NCBI RefSeq assembly: GCF_003967075.1
Contig: NZ_AP018664.1
Span: 372,001 to 436,000 of the forward strand
Length of the DNA stretch: 64,000 nt
DNA from: Sphingobium amiense
GTDB lineage: Bacteria; Pseudomonadota; Alphaproteobacteria; Sphingomonadales; Sphingomonadaceae
Direction of reading: 5' to 3'
The position numbers and the translations under genes are program-made. Under the pieces are notes generated by a model. It was not told the DNA's origin. It was given only the letters and a program-made list of their open reading frames with translations, and made no database searches. This document shows, one piece after another, positions 21,298-30,275 of this stretch. Every line of letters begins with the position of its first letter. The stretch's first letter is position 1.

Positions 21298-23624
21298 GCG
21301 GCCTCGATTACTGGCTGGCCGACGCGCGGCGGGGGCAGGAGGCGCGCTTCATGAAGCGCTTTGCCGCGAGCCACTGGACCGTCAATTTCCCGCGCCCGAT
21401 GATGGCGAGCGTGGTGACGACCGCGCCCGATGCTCTCCGCATGGACGCGGTGTTTTACGGGTCGGGCGATCTGGCCGGGCTGATCTGGGAAGCGGAGGAC
21501 CGATGGAGCCACCCGCTGCTTGCCTATGAAACCGCGCGGGATTTTCGGGACTGCGTGCTGTCTTTCCGCTGGCGGTCGGGCGGCGTGCGCAGGCTCGACC
21601 AGACGCACGGGCCGACGCTGACGATCGAGGGGCGGGACGAAAGCGGGAACCCGCGCGCCTGGTATGTGCGGCTGTGGAACTATGCGAACGGCGGGCCGGA
21701 AGATGCTGTCATCACGCTGGATTTTGCCGACCTGAAGGGCGGATACCGATTGCCCGAGGATGCGGATCCGGTGTGGGCGGGGGATATCGACCGGATGTTC
21801 CTGTCGCTGGTGCCGCCAGGCTATGATGAGGGCGACACCGCCTTTCCCGCCGCCGTCGAGGGATGGGCGGAAATGAGCGCGATCCGGTGCGACGGAGCGG
21901 GATCGGTGATCGCGGTGGGCGACGCGATGCTGCCCGAACATGGGCTGTCGATGGCGACGGGCTATGACGATGCGTTCAACCAGACGCCGCAGCGCATCGT
22001 CGAGGCGATCCACGCGCTCGGCTATCGCGGGGCGATCAACCATTATGTCGGGATGAGCCATTATTTCCGGCTGGAGCGGGCGGCAAGCGGGCTGTTCGTC
22101 AGCCTTGCGGGCGGGGTGCTGAATGCGCCGTGCGCGGCGTGGCACCGGGACTTCGCGGCGCGCGCGAAGGCGATGGGGATGGGGGTCATCTGGTCGCTGT
22201 CCTACGAGCTGTTCGACGCGCATTGCTGGGGCGACTGGAAGCAGCGGGCGGAAAATGGCGACCCGGCGCTGACGGGGTGGGAACCGCCATCTACCCTGCT
22301 GTCGCCCGCACATGACGGGGCGATGAGTTATCTCAAGGCGGTGGCGGGTGCCTTTGTTTCCATCGGGTTGGAGGCCGGTCTGCCGATCCTGTTTCAGGTC
22401 GGCGAGCCATGGTGGTGGGTGATGCCGGGCGACGGGCGCATCTGCCTCTATGACGATGCGGCAAGGGCGGCGCTGGGCGGGAGTCCGGTGTCGGTGCCGA
22501 GCGTCTGGGGCGAACTGGACGCGGCGCAGACCGCGCTGCTGGATGCGGCGGGGGCTTTGCTCGCGGCATCGACCGCGGCGCTGTGCGCGCATGTGAAGGG
22601 GATCGCGCCGGGGGCGGTGACGCATTTGCTCGCCTATCTGCCGACCGTCCTCGACCCGCGCGCGCCGGAAGCCAAGCGGGCGAACATGCCGGTGGGGTGG
22701 GCGTCGCCTGCCTTCGATGTGCTGCAACTGGAAGATTATGACTGGGTGACGGAGGGGCGGCCCCATCTCACCGCGCGGGGCGTGGCGCTGGCGACGGAGC
22801 GGCTCGGCTATCCGGTGGCGGAACAACATTATCTGGCAGGCTTCGTGCTGCTGCCGGAACAGGCGGGCCAGTGGCGGAGAATCGCGGCGGCGGCGCGGGC
22901 TTCGGTGGCGCGGGGCACGGCGGCGACCTTCGTCTGGGCGCTGCCGCAGGTGTGCCGCGACGGCTTCACTGCCTTCAGAATCGATGGGGAGGATGAGATG
23001 CAGGCCTTTGACGATGTGCTCTTTCCGCTCGGCATCGGGCGGGAGGCGAGCGTGTCGCCCGCCTTTTCGACACAGGTGGTCGAGAGCGTGAGCGGGCATG
23101 AGCGGCGCAGTAGCGACTGGGCGGACGCGCGGCTGTCCTTCGACGCGGGGCCGGGGGTCCGGTCGGAGGGCGACATGGCGCGGCTGATCGCATTTTTCCG
23201 GGCGAGGAGAGGCGCGGCGCGGGGGTTCCGCTTTACCGATCCCTATGACGACCGGAGCGGCGCGCCGGGGGTCGCGCCTTCGCCCATCGACCAGCGGCTC
23301 GGGACGGGCGACGGGGTGCGCGCCGAATTTCCGCTGATGCGCCATTATGGCGAGGGGGATGAGGCGCAGGGCCGCCGGATCACGCGGCCGGTGGCGGGGA
23401 GCATCCGGGTCGCTGTCGATGGCGCGGAACTGACGAGCGGGTGGAGCCATGCGGGGATGGGCGTGATCGCGTTCGATGTGGCTCCGGCGGCGGGCGCGGT
23501 GCTGACGGCGGGCTATCGCTTCGACGTGCCGGTGCGTTTCGCCGAGGACCGGCTGGAGATCAACCGCGCGACCTTTGCGGCCGGGGAAGCGCCTTCGGTG
23601 CCGCTGGTGGAGATCCGCGAATGA
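21294..23624 (+). CDS. large tail protein: N-terminal TIM-barrel-like region fused to DUF2460 (g12)
   Basis: The 776-residue protein has two parts. About residues 565-776 (FSTQVVESVSGHERRSSDWA, GFRFTDPYDDRSGAPG, VRFAEDRLEINRATF) are a standard DUF2460 distal tail protein, equivalent to RcGTA g12. The first about 560 residues are extra: HWTVNFPRPMMASVVTTAPD, TLTIEGRDESGNPRAWYVRL, then a region with alternating alpha/beta character (YRGAINHYVGMSHYF, MGVIWSLSYELFD, GLPILFQVGEPWWW, AFDVLQLEDYDWV) suggesting a TIM barrel. From memory such proteins are named non-contractile tail sheath in sphingomonads. The start overlaps the tape measure stop (ATGA). Confidence 0.88.
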   Translation: MSGLDYWLADARRGQEARFMKRFAASHWTVNFPRPMMASVVTTAPDALRMDAVFYGSGDLAGLIWEAEDRWSHPLLAYETARDFRDCVLSFRWRSGGVRRLDQTHGPTLTIEGRDESGNPRAWYVRLWNYANGGPEDAVITLDFADLKGGYRLPEDADPVWAGDIDRMFLSLVPPGYDEGDTAFPAAVEGWAEMSAIRCDGAGSVIAVGDAMLPEHGLSMATGYDDAFNQTPQRIVEAIHALGYRGAINHYVGMSHYFRLERAASGLFVSLAGGVLNAPCAAWHRDFAARAKAMGMGVIWSLSYELFDAHCWGDWKQRAENGDPALTGWEPPSTLLSPAHDGAMSYLKAVAGAFVSIGLEAGLPILFQVGEPWWWVMPGDGRICLYDDAARAALGGSPVSVPSVWGELDAAQTALLDAAGALLAASTAALCAHVKGIAPGAVTHLLAYLPTVLDPRAPEAKRANMPVGWASPAFDVLQLEDYDWVTEGRPHLTARGVALATERLGYPVAEQHYLAGFVLLPEQAGQWRRIAAAARASVARGTAATFVWALPQVCRDGFTAFRIDGEDEMQAFDDVLFPLGIGREASVSPAFSTQVVESVSGHERRSSDWADARLSFDAGPGVRSEGDMARLIAFFRARRGAARGFRFTDPYDDRSGAPGVAPSPIDQRLGTGDGVRAEFPLMRHYGEGDEAQGRRITRPVAGSIRVAVDGAELTSGWSHAGMGVIAFDVAPAAGAVLTAGYRFDVPVRFAEDRLEINRATFAAGEAPSVPLVEIRE

Positions 23625-24433
23625 GCGCGGCGGAGACATTGGCGCAGCCGCTGGTGACGCTGGCCTTCTGCTGGCGGATCGAGCGGCGGGACGGGGTGAC
23701 GATCGGGCTGACCAGCCACGACCGTGATCTGGAGATCGGCGGGCTGCTTTATCGCGCCGCGCCGGGCATGACGCCGGGCGCGGTGCGCAGCGGCATCGGT
23801 ATGGAGGGGGAGGACAGCGACATAGCGGGCGCGCTTACCAGCGACGCGATCAGCGAGCGCGACCTGATGGCGGGGCGATGGGACGGAGCGGCGCTGGAAC
23901 TGCGGCTGACGCAGTGGGAGGCGCCGGGCGATCTGTGGCTGCTGCTGGCGCGGGGCGAGATCGGCGCGGTGGCGCGGACGGGCGCGGCGTTCACGGCGGA
24001 GCTGATCGGCGCGGCGGCGCTGGGGGAGCCGGTTGCGCCATCCACTTCGCCCGATTGCCGCGCGACGCTGGGCGACGGCAAGTGCCGCGTCGATATGGCG
24101 GGAAGGCGGCGGATCGTCACGGTGGCGGGCGTGGAGGATGCGCGGGTGGCCGCGAGCGGCCTTGCGCCGGGGGTTTATGCCTTCGGCACGCTGCGCTGGC
24201 TGACCGGGGCGAATGCGGGGATGTGTCAGGCGGTGGCGGACAATGATGCCGACGGGCTGACGCTGGCCGATCCGCCCGGCTTTGCGGTGGAGGCGGGGAC
24301 GCTGGCGCTGCTGACGCAGGGGTGCGACCGGCAATTGGCGACCTGCGCGGCGCGGTTCGGCAATGCGGTGAATTTTCGCGGCGAGCCTTATCTGCCGGGC
24401 ATGGACCTTCTGACGCGATACCCCGGCGCGTGA
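23621..24433 (+). CDS. GTA tail hub, DUF2163 (g13-like)
   Basis: The 270-residue protein matches DUF2163: N-terminal LVTLAFCWRIERRDGVTIGL with TSHDRDLEIGGLLYRAAPG, and C-terminal Cys-bearing motifs PDCRATLGDGKCRVDMAGR and GCDRQLATCAARFGNAVNFR ending with GEPYLPGMD. The four conserved C-terminal Cys are like those that hold an iron-sulfur cluster in phage tail-tip hub proteins. ATGA overlap with the previous gene and a GTGA overlap with the next. Part of the tail tip that passes DNA through the recipient envelope. Confidence 0.92.
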   Translation: MSAAETLAQPLVTLAFCWRIERRDGVTIGLTSHDRDLEIGGLLYRAAPGMTPGAVRSGIGMEGEDSDIAGALTSDAISERDLMAGRWDGAALELRLTQWEAPGDLWLLLARGEIGAVARTGAAFTAELIGAAALGEPVAPSTSPDCRATLGDGKCRVDMAGRRRIVTVAGVEDARVAASGLAPGVYAFGTLRWLTGANAGMCQAVADNDADGLTLADPPGFAVEAGTLALLTQGCDRQLATCAARFGNAVNFRGEPYLPGMDLLTRYPGA

Positions 24434-24801
24434 GCGGCGCGGAGATCGTGGCGGCGGCGCGGGCCTTGATCGGCGCGCCGTTCCGGCTGCACGGACGCGG
24501 GCGCGACGGGATCGACTGCGTGGGGCTGGCGGCGGTGGCGACGGGGCGGGATGCGCCCTGCGCCTATGGCCTGCGCAGCGGCGATGCGGCGCGGGCGGAG
24601 CGCTGGTTGCGGGAGGCCGGGCTGCGCGCGGTAGCGGTAGGCGCGGCGGGCGATGTGGCGCTGGTGCGGCCGGGGCCGATGCAACTCCACCTGATGATCG
24701 CGACGGATACCGGCTTCGTCCACGCCCATGCGGGACTGGGCCGTGTGGTGGAGACGCCGGGCGCGCCGCTCTGGCCTGTGCTCGGCTGGTGGCGAATATA
24801 A
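24430..24801 (+). CDS. NlpC/P60 tail peptidase (g14-like)
   Basis: The 123-residue putative cell-wall peptidase has the catalytic Cys in GRDGIDCVGLAAVA, a His in PMQLHLMIATDTG and HAHAGLGRVVETP further on, as in NlpC/P60 enzymes of GTA and siphophage tail tips that cut peptidoglycan during DNA entry. It starts with GTG at 24430, coupled to the hub gene. It is shorter than typical (about 140-150 residues) but keeps both halves of the active site. Confidence 0.9.
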   Translation: MSGAEIVAAARALIGAPFRLHGRGRDGIDCVGLAAVATGRDAPCAYGLRSGDAARAERWLREAGLRAVAVGAAGDVALVRPGPMQLHLMIATDTGFVHAHAGLGRVVETPGAPLWPVLGWWRI

Positions 24802-24813
24802 GGGGAGACAGGC

Positions 24814-27012
24814 ATGGCGACGATGGTGCTTACGGCGGTGGGGAGGGCGCTGGGCGGGCCGATCGGAGGCGCGATCGGCGCTCTGGTCGGCAATGCGTTC
24901 GACCATGCGGTGCTGTTCCGCCCCAAGGGGCGCGAGGGGCGGCGGCTGGCCGAGCTTCAGGTGCAGACATCAACCTATGGAACGCAGGTGCCGAAGATTT
25001 TCGGCACGATGCGGGTCGCGGGCACGGTGATCTGGGCGACCGACCTTAAGGAAACGCGCAAGAAAGAGAGCGCGGGGAAGGGGCGCGGGAGAGTCACGAC
25101 ATACAGCTATTCGGCGAGCTTCGCAGTCGCGCTGTCGGCGCGGCCGATCCGGGCGATCCGACGCATCTGGGCGGACGGCAATCTGCTGCGCGGGGCGGCG
25201 GGGGACTTCAAGACCGAGCTTTCGGCTTTCCGCGTACATCATGGCGGTGAGGGGCAGGCGGCCGATCCGCTGATCTCTTCGGCGGTGGGGGCGGGGCAGG
25301 CGCCCGCGCATCGGGGGATCGCCTATGTGCTGTTCGAGGATCTGGCGCTGGCCGATTATGGCAACCGCATCCCGTCCCTGACCTTCGAAGTGGAGGCGGA
25401 CGCGGGGCCGGTGCCGATGGAGCAGGTGGCGCGCGAGGCGAGCGGCGGGCTGCTGGGCGGAAGCGGACTGGGTCTGGTTGCGGGCTATGCCGCGGGCGGG
25501 CCGGACGTGCGCGAGGCGCTGATGCCGATGATCGAGGCGCGGGGACTGGCGCTGGCGGGCGGGGAAGCGGGGTTGCGGCTGGTCGCGGCGGCGGAGGCGG
25601 CGGACGGAGAGATCGGCGCGGGCGGGCTGCTGGCGCGGGTCAACGGGCGCGGCGTCGATCCGCAACAGCGGTCGGGCGGGGCGGCGGACGGTGTGCCGGT
25701 CGCGCTCAGCCTGCGCCATTATGACGCCGCGCGCGATTATCAAACCGGCGTGCAGCGCGTGGTGCGGGCAGGAGCGGGGCGGCAGGAGCAGGGCATCGAC
25801 CTGCCCGAAGCGATGAGCGCGGACGCGGCGCGGGCGCTGGCGGCAGCGCGGCTCCATGCGGCGTGGAGCGGGCGGGCGCGGATGGAGCTGCGCTGCGGCT
25901 GGGAGGCGCTGGCGCAGGAGCCGGGCGAAATTGTGACTGTGGCGGGCGTGCCGGGGCTTTGGCGGATCGAGGAGCGCGAATGGGAAGCGATGGCGGTGCG
26001 CCTGTCGCTGCGGCGGGTGCCGGGCGCTGGCGGAGCGATGCCGCCGGGCGCCTCGGGCGGGGCCATCGTGCGGCAGGTGGATGCGCCGCACGGAGCAACG
26101 AGCCTGATGCTGGCCGACCTGCCGCCGCTGCGCGAGGGGGTGGCGAGCGCGCCGCTGATCGTCGCGGCGGCGAGCGGCGGGGCGGGCTGGCGCAGCGCGG
26201 CGCTGTTCGTGATGGGCGCGAGCGGCGAGGCGGTCCCGGCGGGGCGCAGCGCGGGGCGGGCGGTGATGGGCGTTACCGACGCGGCGCTGGCTCCGGGGAG
26301 CGTCACGCTGGTGGACCGGCGGGCGGTGCTGGACGTGACCCTGCTGGCGGAGGACATAGCGCTTTCACCCGCGGACGAGGCGATGCTGGGGCAGGGGCGG
26401 AACCTCTGTCTGGTGGGGCGCGAGTTGATCCAGTTCGAGAGCGCGGTGCGGACCGGGACGCGGCAGTGGCGGCTGACGGGTTTGCGGCGCGGGCTGCGCG
26501 GGACGGAGTGGGCGTGCGGCGCGCATGAGGCGGGCGAGCCTTTCCTGCCGGTCGAGGAGGAAAGGCTGGCCGATCCGCTGGGTTTCGCGGGGCAGAGCGT
26601 GGAACCGGGCGCGGCGCTGCGCGTGGCGGCGCTGGGGCTGGGGGATGTGGAGCCTGTGGAGGCCGTCATGACGGTCGCGGGCGAGGCGCTGATCCCGCCT
26701 GCGCCGGTGCATCTGACGGCGCGGGCGGAAAGCGGCGGCGTGGCGCTGCGCTGGGTGCGGCGGAGCCGGGCGGGATGGCGCTGGAGCAGCGGGAGCGACG
26801 TGCCGCTGGCCGAGGAGGCCGAGCGCTATGCGGTGCGGCTGATGGACGGCGCGCGGCTCGTGCGGGCGGCAGAAACGGCGGTTCCGGCGTGGACCTATGA
26901 TACGGCGGCCATTGCGGCGGACGGGAGCGCCGGAGCGGCGCTGACCGTCGAGGTGGCGCAGATCGGCACCCATGCGACCGGGCGGGCGGCCCGGATCGCG
27001 ATCACGGTATAA
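24814..27012 (+). CDS. GTA megatron / host-specificity tail tip protein (g15-like), short form
   Basis: The 732-residue protein opens with a Gly-rich hydrophobic helix (AVGRALGGPIGGAIGALVGN). A tail-tip domain follows with QTSTYGTQVPKIFGTMRVAG, VIWATDL and YSYSASFAVALSARPIRAIR IWADG, then IPSLTFEVEADAG and a phage-tail-protein/FnIII-like C-terminus with APVHLTARAESGGVALRWVR. RcGTA g15 is about 1,300 residues and includes a GTA_TIM glycosidase-like domain; that length is absent here, and N-terminal tail-tip sequence runs straight into the phage-tail part. ATG at 24814 follows AGGGGAGACAGGC. Confidence 0.9.
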   Translation: MATMVLTAVGRALGGPIGGAIGALVGNAFDHAVLFRPKGREGRRLAELQVQTSTYGTQVPKIFGTMRVAGTVIWATDLKETRKKESAGKGRGRVTTYSYSASFAVALSARPIRAIRRIWADGNLLRGAAGDFKTELSAFRVHHGGEGQAADPLISSAVGAGQAPAHRGIAYVLFEDLALADYGNRIPSLTFEVEADAGPVPMEQVAREASGGLLGGSGLGLVAGYAAGGPDVREALMPMIEARGLALAGGEAGLRLVAAAEAADGEIGAGGLLARVNGRGVDPQQRSGGAADGVPVALSLRHYDAARDYQTGVQRVVRAGAGRQEQGIDLPEAMSADAARALAAARLHAAWSGRARMELRCGWEALAQEPGEIVTVAGVPGLWRIEEREWEAMAVRLSLRRVPGAGGAMPPGASGGAIVRQVDAPHGATSLMLADLPPLREGVASAPLIVAAASGGAGWRSAALFVMGASGEAVPAGRSAGRAVMGVTDAALAPGSVTLVDRRAVLDVTLLAEDIALSPADEAMLGQGRNLCLVGRELIQFESAVRTGTRQWRLTGLRRGLRGTEWACGAHEAGEPFLPVEEERLADPLGFAGQSVEPGAALRVAALGLGDVEPVEAVMTVAGEALIPPAPVHLTARAESGGVALRWVRRSRAGWRWSSGSDVPLAEEAERYAVRLMDGARLVRAAETAVPAWTYDTAAIAADGSAGAALTVEVAQIGTHATGRAARIAITV

Positions 27013-27025
27013 GAGGAAGGAACGG

Positions 27026-27526
27026 ATGATGGACGCAACATCGCGCTGGGCGCTGCCGCTGCTGTTTGCGGGGCAGGCGCAGAAGGAATTGTTCCACAAC
27101 GAAGCGCTGACATTGGCCGACGCGCTGCTGCACGGGGCGGTGGAGAGCGCGGATCTGGCGGTTCCGCCGGTCGACGCGGAACCGGGGCGATGCTGGATCG
27201 TGGCGGCGGGGGCAAGTGGCGAATGGGCCGGAAAAGACGGGGCCGTCGCGGTGGCGAGCGAGGGGGGGTGGCGCTTCATCACGCCGCGCGCGGGGTTGAA
27301 CTTGTGGGTCATCGACCGGAATGTCGCGCTTTTTCATGACGGTGCACAGTGGCGGGAAGGCGCGGTTCATGACGATGGCCTGTATCTCGGCGGCAATCGC
27401 GTGGTGGCGGAACGTCAGGATGCGATCGGCGATCCGGCGGGCGGCGCTGTCGTCGATGCGGAAAGCCGCGCGACCATTGCCGCCATTCTGGAGGCACTGC
27501 GTTCCCACGGGCTGATCGTACCGTGA
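27026..27526 (+). CDS. DUF2793 protein, end of GTA cluster
   Basis: The 166-residue protein begins DATSRWALPLLFAGQAQKEL and continues FHNEALTLADALLHGAVESA, the classic DUF2793 opening. This family is found as a phage or GTA tail accessory protein beside the megatron and may be a small fibre or cell-binding component. GAGGAAGG precedes the ATG at 27026; ATG at 27029 is equally possible. It is the last gene of the cluster; OmpA follows after 200 nt. Confidence 0.9.
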   Translation: MMDATSRWALPLLFAGQAQKELFHNEALTLADALLHGAVESADLAVPPVDAEPGRCWIVAAGASGEWAGKDGAVAVASEGGWRFITPRAGLNLWVIDRNVALFHDGAQWREGAVHDDGLYLGGNRVVAERQDAIGDPAGGAVVDAESRATIAAILEALRSHGLIVP

Positions 27527-27727
27527 TATTTGGGCATCATCGGGTATTTGTTTGAGGGGTAGCTTGAATATTACCGGATCGTGACGATATAGCCTGTCGG
27601 CCACTTGATAGTCGGCTTAGTGCGTTATTTTTGCAACGGTTTCACTAAATGTGGACTTGCCATGAAACTTTCTACCCGATAGAGGGTTTCAGCAGTCCTT
27701 CGTGACACTCTTGAAAGGGGAATTCAG

Positions 27728-28804
27728 ATGCGGAAGCTTGCCCTCGCGGCTGCGCTTGCGACCAGTGTTTTGGCCACCCCGGCCATGGCACGCGACAATA
27801 GCTGGTATGTCGGCGTCGACGCCGGCGGTCTGATCGTTGAAGATCAGGACATCACCTTCACCCCCGGCAACGCCGGTGCGGCCAGCAACACCGTTTCGGG
27901 TGTTGACTACCACAAGGGCTATGATTTCGACGCCAATATCGGCTACGATTTCGGCGGTTTCCGTCTGGAAGCCGAAGCGGCCTACAAGCGCGCCAAGGTC
28001 GACCTCGACCAGAGCGGCTTCGGCGGCGCGGCCTCGGCCCTGTCGTTCATGCTGAACGGCCTGCTCGACTTCGGTCCCGATGACGGCCTGCAGGGCTTTG
28101 TCGGCGGCGGCGTCGGCGTGTCGCGCGGCAAGCTGGCCAACGATCTGGTCAACGACAGCGACACCGGCTTCGCCTGGCAGGCGATCGCGGGCGTTCGCTA
28201 CCCGCTCGGCTCGAATGTCGACGTCTCGCTGAAGTATCGCTTCTTCAACCAGGACGACATCAAGCTGATCCCGGCCTACACCACCATCGGTGGCCCCGCC
28301 GGTTCGAGCGTGGACACCAAGCTGCGCACGCACAGCGTCCTGCTCGGCCTGACCTACAACTTCGGCGCTCCGGCTGAAGCGGCTCCTCCGCCGCCCCCGC
28401 CGCCCCCGCCGCCTCCGCCGCCCCCGCCGCCTCCGCCGCCGCCGGTGGCAGAGTGCAACCCCGGACCGTACATCGTGTTCTTCGAATGGGACAAGTCGGA
28501 CATTACGCCTGACGCCGCCACCATTCTGGACAACGCGGTTTCGGCCTACAGCAGCTGCGGCAGCGCCCAGGTCATGCTGGCGGGTCACGCGGACAAGTCG
28601 GGTTCGGCCTCCTACAACGTCGGCCTGTCCCAGCGCCGCGCCGATGCGGTCAAGGCCTATCTCGCCTCGAAGGGTATCCCTGACGGCGTGATGACCACCC
28701 AGGCGTTCGGTGAATCACGTCCTCGCGTCGAAACCGCCGATGGCGTTCGCGAAGTCCAGAACCGTCGCGTGGAAATCAGCTACGGCCCCGGCGCGGGCAT
28801 GTAA
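27728..28804 (+). CDS. OmpA-family outer-membrane protein with polyproline linker
   Basis: The 358-residue protein has a signal peptide (MRKLALAAALATSVLATPAMA), an eight-stranded beta-barrel domain (about 25-220, SWYVGVDAGGLIVEDQDITF to LLGLTYNFG), an uninterrupted run of about 20 prolines, and an OmpA C-terminal peptidoglycan-binding domain (ITPDAATILDNAVSAY, LAGHADKSGSASYNVGLSQR RADAVKAYL, NRRVEISYG). Codon use and the strong terminator at 28837-28867 suggest high expression. The barrel links to the cell wall through the C-terminal domain. The 200-nt upstream region is AT-rich and probably holds its promoter. Confidence 0.97.
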   Translation: MRKLALAAALATSVLATPAMARDNSWYVGVDAGGLIVEDQDITFTPGNAGAASNTVSGVDYHKGYDFDANIGYDFGGFRLEAEAAYKRAKVDLDQSGFGGAASALSFMLNGLLDFGPDDGLQGFVGGGVGVSRGKLANDLVNDSDTGFAWQAIAGVRYPLGSNVDVSLKYRFFNQDDIKLIPAYTTIGGPAGSSVDTKLRTHSVLLGLTYNFGAPAEAAPPPPPPPPPPPPPPPPPPPPVAECNPGPYIVFFEWDKSDITPDAATILDNAVSAYSSCGSAQVMLAGHADKSGSASYNVGLSQRRADAVKAYLASKGIPDGVMTTQAFGESRPRVETADGVREVQNRRVEISYGPGAGM

Positions 28805-28836
28805 GCCGGTTTCCGTCCTTCGGGATGGAACAGAAG

Positions 28837-28867
28837 AGGGGCTGGTCATCCGACCGGCCCCTTTTTC
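28837..28867 (+). terminator. intrinsic terminator of OmpA gene
   Basis: AGGGGCTGGTC pairs with GACCGGCCCCT (one wobble) with a 4-nt loop, followed by TTTTC. It lies 33 nt after the stop codon of the OmpA gene. Confidence 0.8.
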
Positions 28868-29046
28868 TTTGTCCGGCGAAGGCGGAGGGGGTGAGGAGAA
28901 TGCGGCGCGGCGGCGTCGGTAGCAGAACGCCCGCGCCTGTGCGGCAGACGGTTCCTTCCGGTCCCGCTTGCCAAACGGAGCCGGGGGCGCAACAAAAGAT
29001 CAGCCTTTGCGTTCCCCCAGCACCCCCATCAATCCCGGAGCCTGCC

Positions 29047-29580
29047 ATGACCCGTTTGCTGCTCGCCGCCACTCTTCCCCTCGGCCTCGCCATCGCGGGA
29101 TGCGCCACCGCCGCCCAGACCAAGGCGGCGCCGATGGCGACCGCAAAGCTCGCTGCGGGCGACGGCAGCGCGCGCGGGACGGCGACCGTGACGCAGGCCG
29201 GTGACGGGCTGCATGTCGTGGTGAAGGCGACGGGCCTCACGCCCGGCATCCATGCGGTGCACATCCACACCACCGGCCAGTGCGTCGGCCCCGACTTCAC
29301 GAGCGCGGGCGGCCACTGGAACCCCACCGGCCGCAAGCATGGCAAGGACAATCCGGACGGCATGCACATGGGCGATATGCCCAATATGACGGTTGCGGCG
29401 GACGGCACCGGCTCCATCGAATATCATGTTCCGAGCGGCGCGATTTCCGGCGGCGCGACGCCGCTGCTGGACGCGGACGGAGCGGCCATCGTGGTGCACG
29501 CCCAGCCCGACGACAATGTGAGCGATCCGGCGGGCAATGCCGGGGGCCGGGTCGCGTGCGGCGTTCTGGCCGCAGGCTGA
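29047..29580 (+). CDS. sodC: Cu/Zn superoxide dismutase lipoprotein
   Basis: The 177-residue protein starts with a lipoprotein signal MTRLLLAATLPLGLAIAGC (lipid-anchored Cys 19). Cu/Zn ligands are visible: HAVHIHTTGQC, GGHWNPTGRKHG, DNPDGMHMGDMPN and late AIVVHAQPDD. The C-terminal GGRVACGVL provides the conserved disulfide partner of GQC. It detoxifies superoxide in the periplasm. ATG at 29047 fits the signal; the long upstream frame is rejected. The convergent thpR gene begins 8 nt after its stop. Confidence 0.97.
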   Translation: MTRLLLAATLPLGLAIAGCATAAQTKAAPMATAKLAAGDGSARGTATVTQAGDGLHVVVKATGLTPGIHAVHIHTTGQCVGPDFTSAGGHWNPTGRKHGKDNPDGMHMGDMPNMTVAADGTGSIEYHVPSGAISGGATPLLDADGAAIVVHAQPDDNVSDPAGNAGGRVACGVLAAG

Positions 29581-29587
29581 GCGAGGC

Positions 29588-30130
29588 TCAGGACCGGGAA
29601 TCGCGGCGATAGTCGGCGACCGCTTCGTAGCGGGCGCCGGCGTGGCCGACATGGCTTTCGAACAGGGTGAAACGGTCGACACGGAATGGTGCGCTCGACA
29701 GGGCGGCGTGGCGGACAAGGAAGGGATCGACCACAGCGCCGCCGCGCCCGAAGCGGGCGAGGGTGATATGCGGCAGGTAAGCGCGGCCTTCGGGCGCGAG
29801 GCCGAGCGCCACGCAGGCGCGGTCGATCTTGCGGTGGAGATGCGCGAGCGGATCGCGCGGCTGGACGCCCGCCCACAGAGTGTCGACCACACCTTTGCGG
29901 TCGAACGCGCCGACGCCGTGGATCTGTGCGTCGAAGGACGTAAAGCGGATGGCGGTGAGCGCGGCGGCGATGTCTTCGGCCATGCGCCGGTCGACTTCGC
30001 CGATGAAGCGCAGCGTCAGGTGAAGTTGATCGTCATCCTGCCAGCGCGCGCCCTCGACCCCTTCCATCAGGTCGAGCAACTGGCTGCGCAGCGCGGCAGG
30101 CGGGCGGATAGCGACGAACAGGCGGTGCAT
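29588..30130 (-). CDS. thpR: RNA 2',3'-cyclic phosphodiesterase
   Basis: The 180-residue 2H-phosphoesterase has the two defining HxTx motifs: LHLTLRFIGEV near residue 40 and LPHITLARFG near residue 130. The N-terminus MHRLFVAIRPPAALRSQL is the typical ThpR/LigT start. It opens 2',3'-cyclic phosphate ends of RNA in the cytoplasm. ATG at 30130 is chosen over 30166 because family members begin at this residue. It converges with sodC. Confidence 0.95.
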   Translation of the reverse strand: MHRLFVAIRPPAALRSQLLDLMEGVEGARWQDDDQLHLTLRFIGEVDRRMAEDIAAALTAIRFTSFDAQIHGVGAFDRKGVVDTLWAGVQPRDPLAHLHRKIDRACVALGLAPEGRAYLPHITLARFGRGGAVVDPFLVRHAALSSAPFRVDRFTLFESHVGHAGARYEAVADYRRDSRS

Positions 30131-30275
30131 GGGATGGGCATAGGCCGCATCGCGCGCCGCTGCCATATATTAGCACATTGTCATAATTCAGCAACACGGC
30201 TTACTCTTGAAGTTGAGGCCGGATAGGCCGATACTATGGGGACCGGCGGACATGCCGGCAAAGGAGATGAATTTC

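Noticed and set aside
21102-23639. An 845-codon minus-strand open frame opposite the tail protein gene
   Set aside because: Its Arg/Pro/His-rich translation has no motifs, and the plus strand has a coupled gene chain with DUF2460.
8436-27526. The particle genes as an active prophage
   Set aside because: No integrase, repressor, replication or lysis genes and no attachment-site repeats were seen, and the gene order follows RcGTA, so a GTA is the better reading.
28384-28443. The polyproline codon run in the OmpA gene as an assembly artefact
   Set aside because: The frame stays open on both sides and polyproline linkers between barrel and OmpA domain are common in sphingomonads.
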